Source: Verrucomicrobia bacterium 12-59-8 (lineage in GTDB: Bacteria > Verrucomicrobiota > Verrucomicrobiae > Verrucomicrobiales > Verrucomicrobiaceae). From it: a stretch of 10,277 nucleotides of DNA. Each line of letters begins with the position of its first letter. Position 1 is the stretch's first letter. Both the position numbers and the translations under genes were made by a program. The stretch is taken from contig NCCR01000129.1 of NCBI GenBank assembly GCA_002279765.1, positions 21,279-31,555 of the forward strand, written 5' to 3'. The notes beneath the pieces are model-generated. The model was given only the letters and a program-made list of their open reading frames with translations, was not told the origin of the DNA and did not search any database. This document shows positions 8,960-10,277 of this stretch, in pieces.

Positions 8960-10277
8960 TCACAACGTCATGCTTTCGAGCGGTGTCTCCCGCCAGGTGT
9001 CCGACTCGTTGATGACGAGATGAAGTGTCGTCATGACGGTATGGGCGGTGTAGGGTTTGTGGAGGAAGTGCCTGACGCCCATCTCGGCTACTTTAGCCGG
9101 ACCGCCCATGTGGGAGACGCCGCTGGCCGCGATGATTTTTACATCGGGGTTGATGCACTGGAGCATCTGGATGGTGGCCGGTCCATCCATGACGGGCATC
9201 ATCATGTCGGTCAGAACGACGGCGATTTCCGCAGTGTGCTGGGTGTAGAGCGCCACTGCCTCCGCGCCATTGGCGGCCACCAGCGTACGGTAGTCCAGCG
9301 CCTCCAAGGTCTGCCGTGTGGTCGTGCGGATGGCCTCCTCATCATCCACGATCAGGATTAGCTCGCCCTTGCCAAGCGGCATCGGCCGTTCGTCTGCTGG
9401 CGGTGGTTTGATGCAACTGCCAGAGTTCGGAACGGCGGGAAGGCAGATGGTGAAGATGGTTTCCTGGTTCGGCTCACTGGAGACCGTGACGAATCCACCG
9501 TGGCTCTTGGTGATGCTCAGCACCGTGGACAGACCGAGGCCGGTGCCCTTGCCAATCTCCTTGGTGGTGAAGAAGGGGTCGAAAATCTTGTCCAGCACCT
9601 CTGGTGGAATACCGGTGCCGGTATCACTCACGCTGAGCGTCACATAGGGGCCTGGATTTGCGTCCATTTGAACGGCTGCTGCGGCCTCATCCAGAACGAC
9701 ACAGCCTGCAGTGATGGTCAGCCTTCCTCCCTCTGGCATGGCATCACGCGCATTCACGCACAGATTGAGCAGGATCTGATGCAGCTGCGTGGCATCTCCC
9801 AGGAATGAAGGCATGTCGTCAGGCAGGTTCCTGACAAAGTCAATGTTCTTGGGGAAGGTGTCCTGGACGAAGTGCTGGATGTCCTTGATGAGCGGTCCGG
9901 CGCGCAATTCTGTGCGTTTGCCTTCCACTCCACGCGCAAACGTGAGTATCTGCCGCACCAGGTCCGCGCCGCGCTTGGCGCTGCATTCAATGCTGCCCAG
10001 GATGGAGAGCGTACGTTCATTCGTGTGGGTGAGGCGCAGCAGCTCAATCGACATGATGATGGGCGTGAGCACATTGTTAAGATCGTGGGCTATTCCGCCT
10101 GCCAGTGTGCCCACGCTTTCAATGCGCTGTGCTCGCAGAAACTGCTGCTCCAGCTTTTTCTTTTCGGTGATGTCGGTCACGACGCCGAGGAAGCCGGTGA
10201 TCTCGCCGTTATCGTCCAGCATGGACGTCATGCTCAGGGAGACGGCTACGCGGCTGCCATCCTTCCGCACATAGGCG
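8960..10277 (-). CDS. Hybrid sensor histidine kinase (PAS/PAC-HisKA-HATPase-receiver), N-terminus beyond window
   Basis: The frame is open to the right edge; 438 whole codons are visible, numbered here from Ala at 10274-10276. The first residues, YVRKDGSRVAVSL...GFLGVVTDITEKK, are the end of a PAS domain with its PAC tail. The HisKA dimerisation helix carries phospho-acceptor His64 in GGIAHDLNNVLTPI (codon 10085-10087). The HATPase has N-box NARDAM (Asn175), G1 DTGTGIP (Asp218), F-box DPFFTT and G2 GKGTGLGLS. After a Pro-rich linker (about 285-302) a C-terminal receiver has Asp311-Asp312, phosphorylated Asp357 in TDMMMP, Ser385 and Lys407-Pro. This is the common hybrid kinase of the HisKA/HATPase type with Asn-Asn after the acceptor His. 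There is no membrane segment in the visible part. The signal and output partner are not in the window. A GTG at 10268-10270 is inside the PAC motif and is not the start. Confidence 0.93.
   Translation of the reverse strand, partial: AYVRKDGSRVAVSLSMTSMLDDNGEITGFLGVVTDITEKKKLEQQFLRAQRIESVGTLAGGIAHDLNNVLTPIIMSIELLRLTHTNERTLSILGSIECSAKRGADLVRQILTFARGVEGKRTELRAGPLIKDIQHFVQDTFPKNIDFVRNLPDDMPSFLGDATQLHQILLNLCVNARDAMPEGGRLTITAGCVVLDEAAAAVQMDANPGPYVTLSVSDTGTGIPPEVLDKIFDPFFTTKEIGKGTGLGLSTVLSITKSHGGFVTVSSEPNQETIFTICLPAVPNSGSCIKPPPADERPMPLGKGELILIVDDEEAIRTTTRQTLEALDYRTLVAANGAEAVALYTQHTAEIAVVLTDMMMPVMDGPATIQMLQCINPDVKIIAASGVSHMGGPAKVAEMGVRHFLHKPYTAHTVMTTLHLVINESDTWRETPLESMTL

Noticed and set aside
8348..9361. 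337-codon plus-strand open frame over the DUF2959, glutaredoxin and kinase genes
   Set aside because: It crosses three real minus-strand genes and has no domain. It is an artefact of third-position GC.

Overview
The window looks like a piece of a GC-rich, Gram-negative chromosome from the Planctomycetes-Verrucomicrobia-Chlamydiae group, most likely a verrucomicrobium of the Prosthecobacter/Verrucomicrobium type. This is an inference from protein style: a chlamydia-like ClpC N-terminus, a DUF2959 lipoprotein, a secreted SGNH hydrolase, and few Shine-Dalgarno sequences. There is no rRNA, tRNA, CRISPR array, insertion sequence or phage gene. Codon use is uniform, so this is an ordinary chromosomal region.

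Left two thirds (1-6373, all on the minus strand). In transcription order: a secreted SGNH/GDSL hydrolase, a YihX-like HAD phosphatase, mcsA, mcsB, clpC, and a CHASE2-like membrane-anchored protein that runs off the left edge. The core is mcsA-mcsB-clpC: a zinc-finger adaptor, a protein-arginine kinase and an AAA+ unfoldase. In Bacillus these form the phospho-arginine protein-degradation system. The Firmicutes repressor gene ctsR is absent here. mcsB and clpC overlap by 11 bases, and the only strong Shine-Dalgarno-like sequence near the clpC start lies inside a perfect small hairpin.

Middle (6374-7850). A 220-base divergent intergenic region holds a candidate promoter and a G-free leader for fdhA (plus strand), a glutathione-independent formaldehyde dehydrogenase with a complete zinc-ligand set. 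A clear intrinsic terminator follows it.

Right part (7880-10277, minus strand). A hybrid sensor histidine kinase enters from the right edge (PAS/PAC end, HisKA, HATPase, receiver). After an 84-base gap comes a tight two-gene pair: a CGWS-type glutaredoxin-like protein, then a DUF2959 coiled-coil lipoprotein 6 bases downstream. The pair converges on fdhA.

The theme is stress handling (protein quality control, aldehyde detoxification, redox), but only mcsA-mcsB-clpC is a firmly linked functional unit. No wholly new system was found. The points most worth a second look are the ctsR-less arginine-kinase operon, the hairpin at the mcsB/clpC junction, and the CHASE2-like gene behind clpC.
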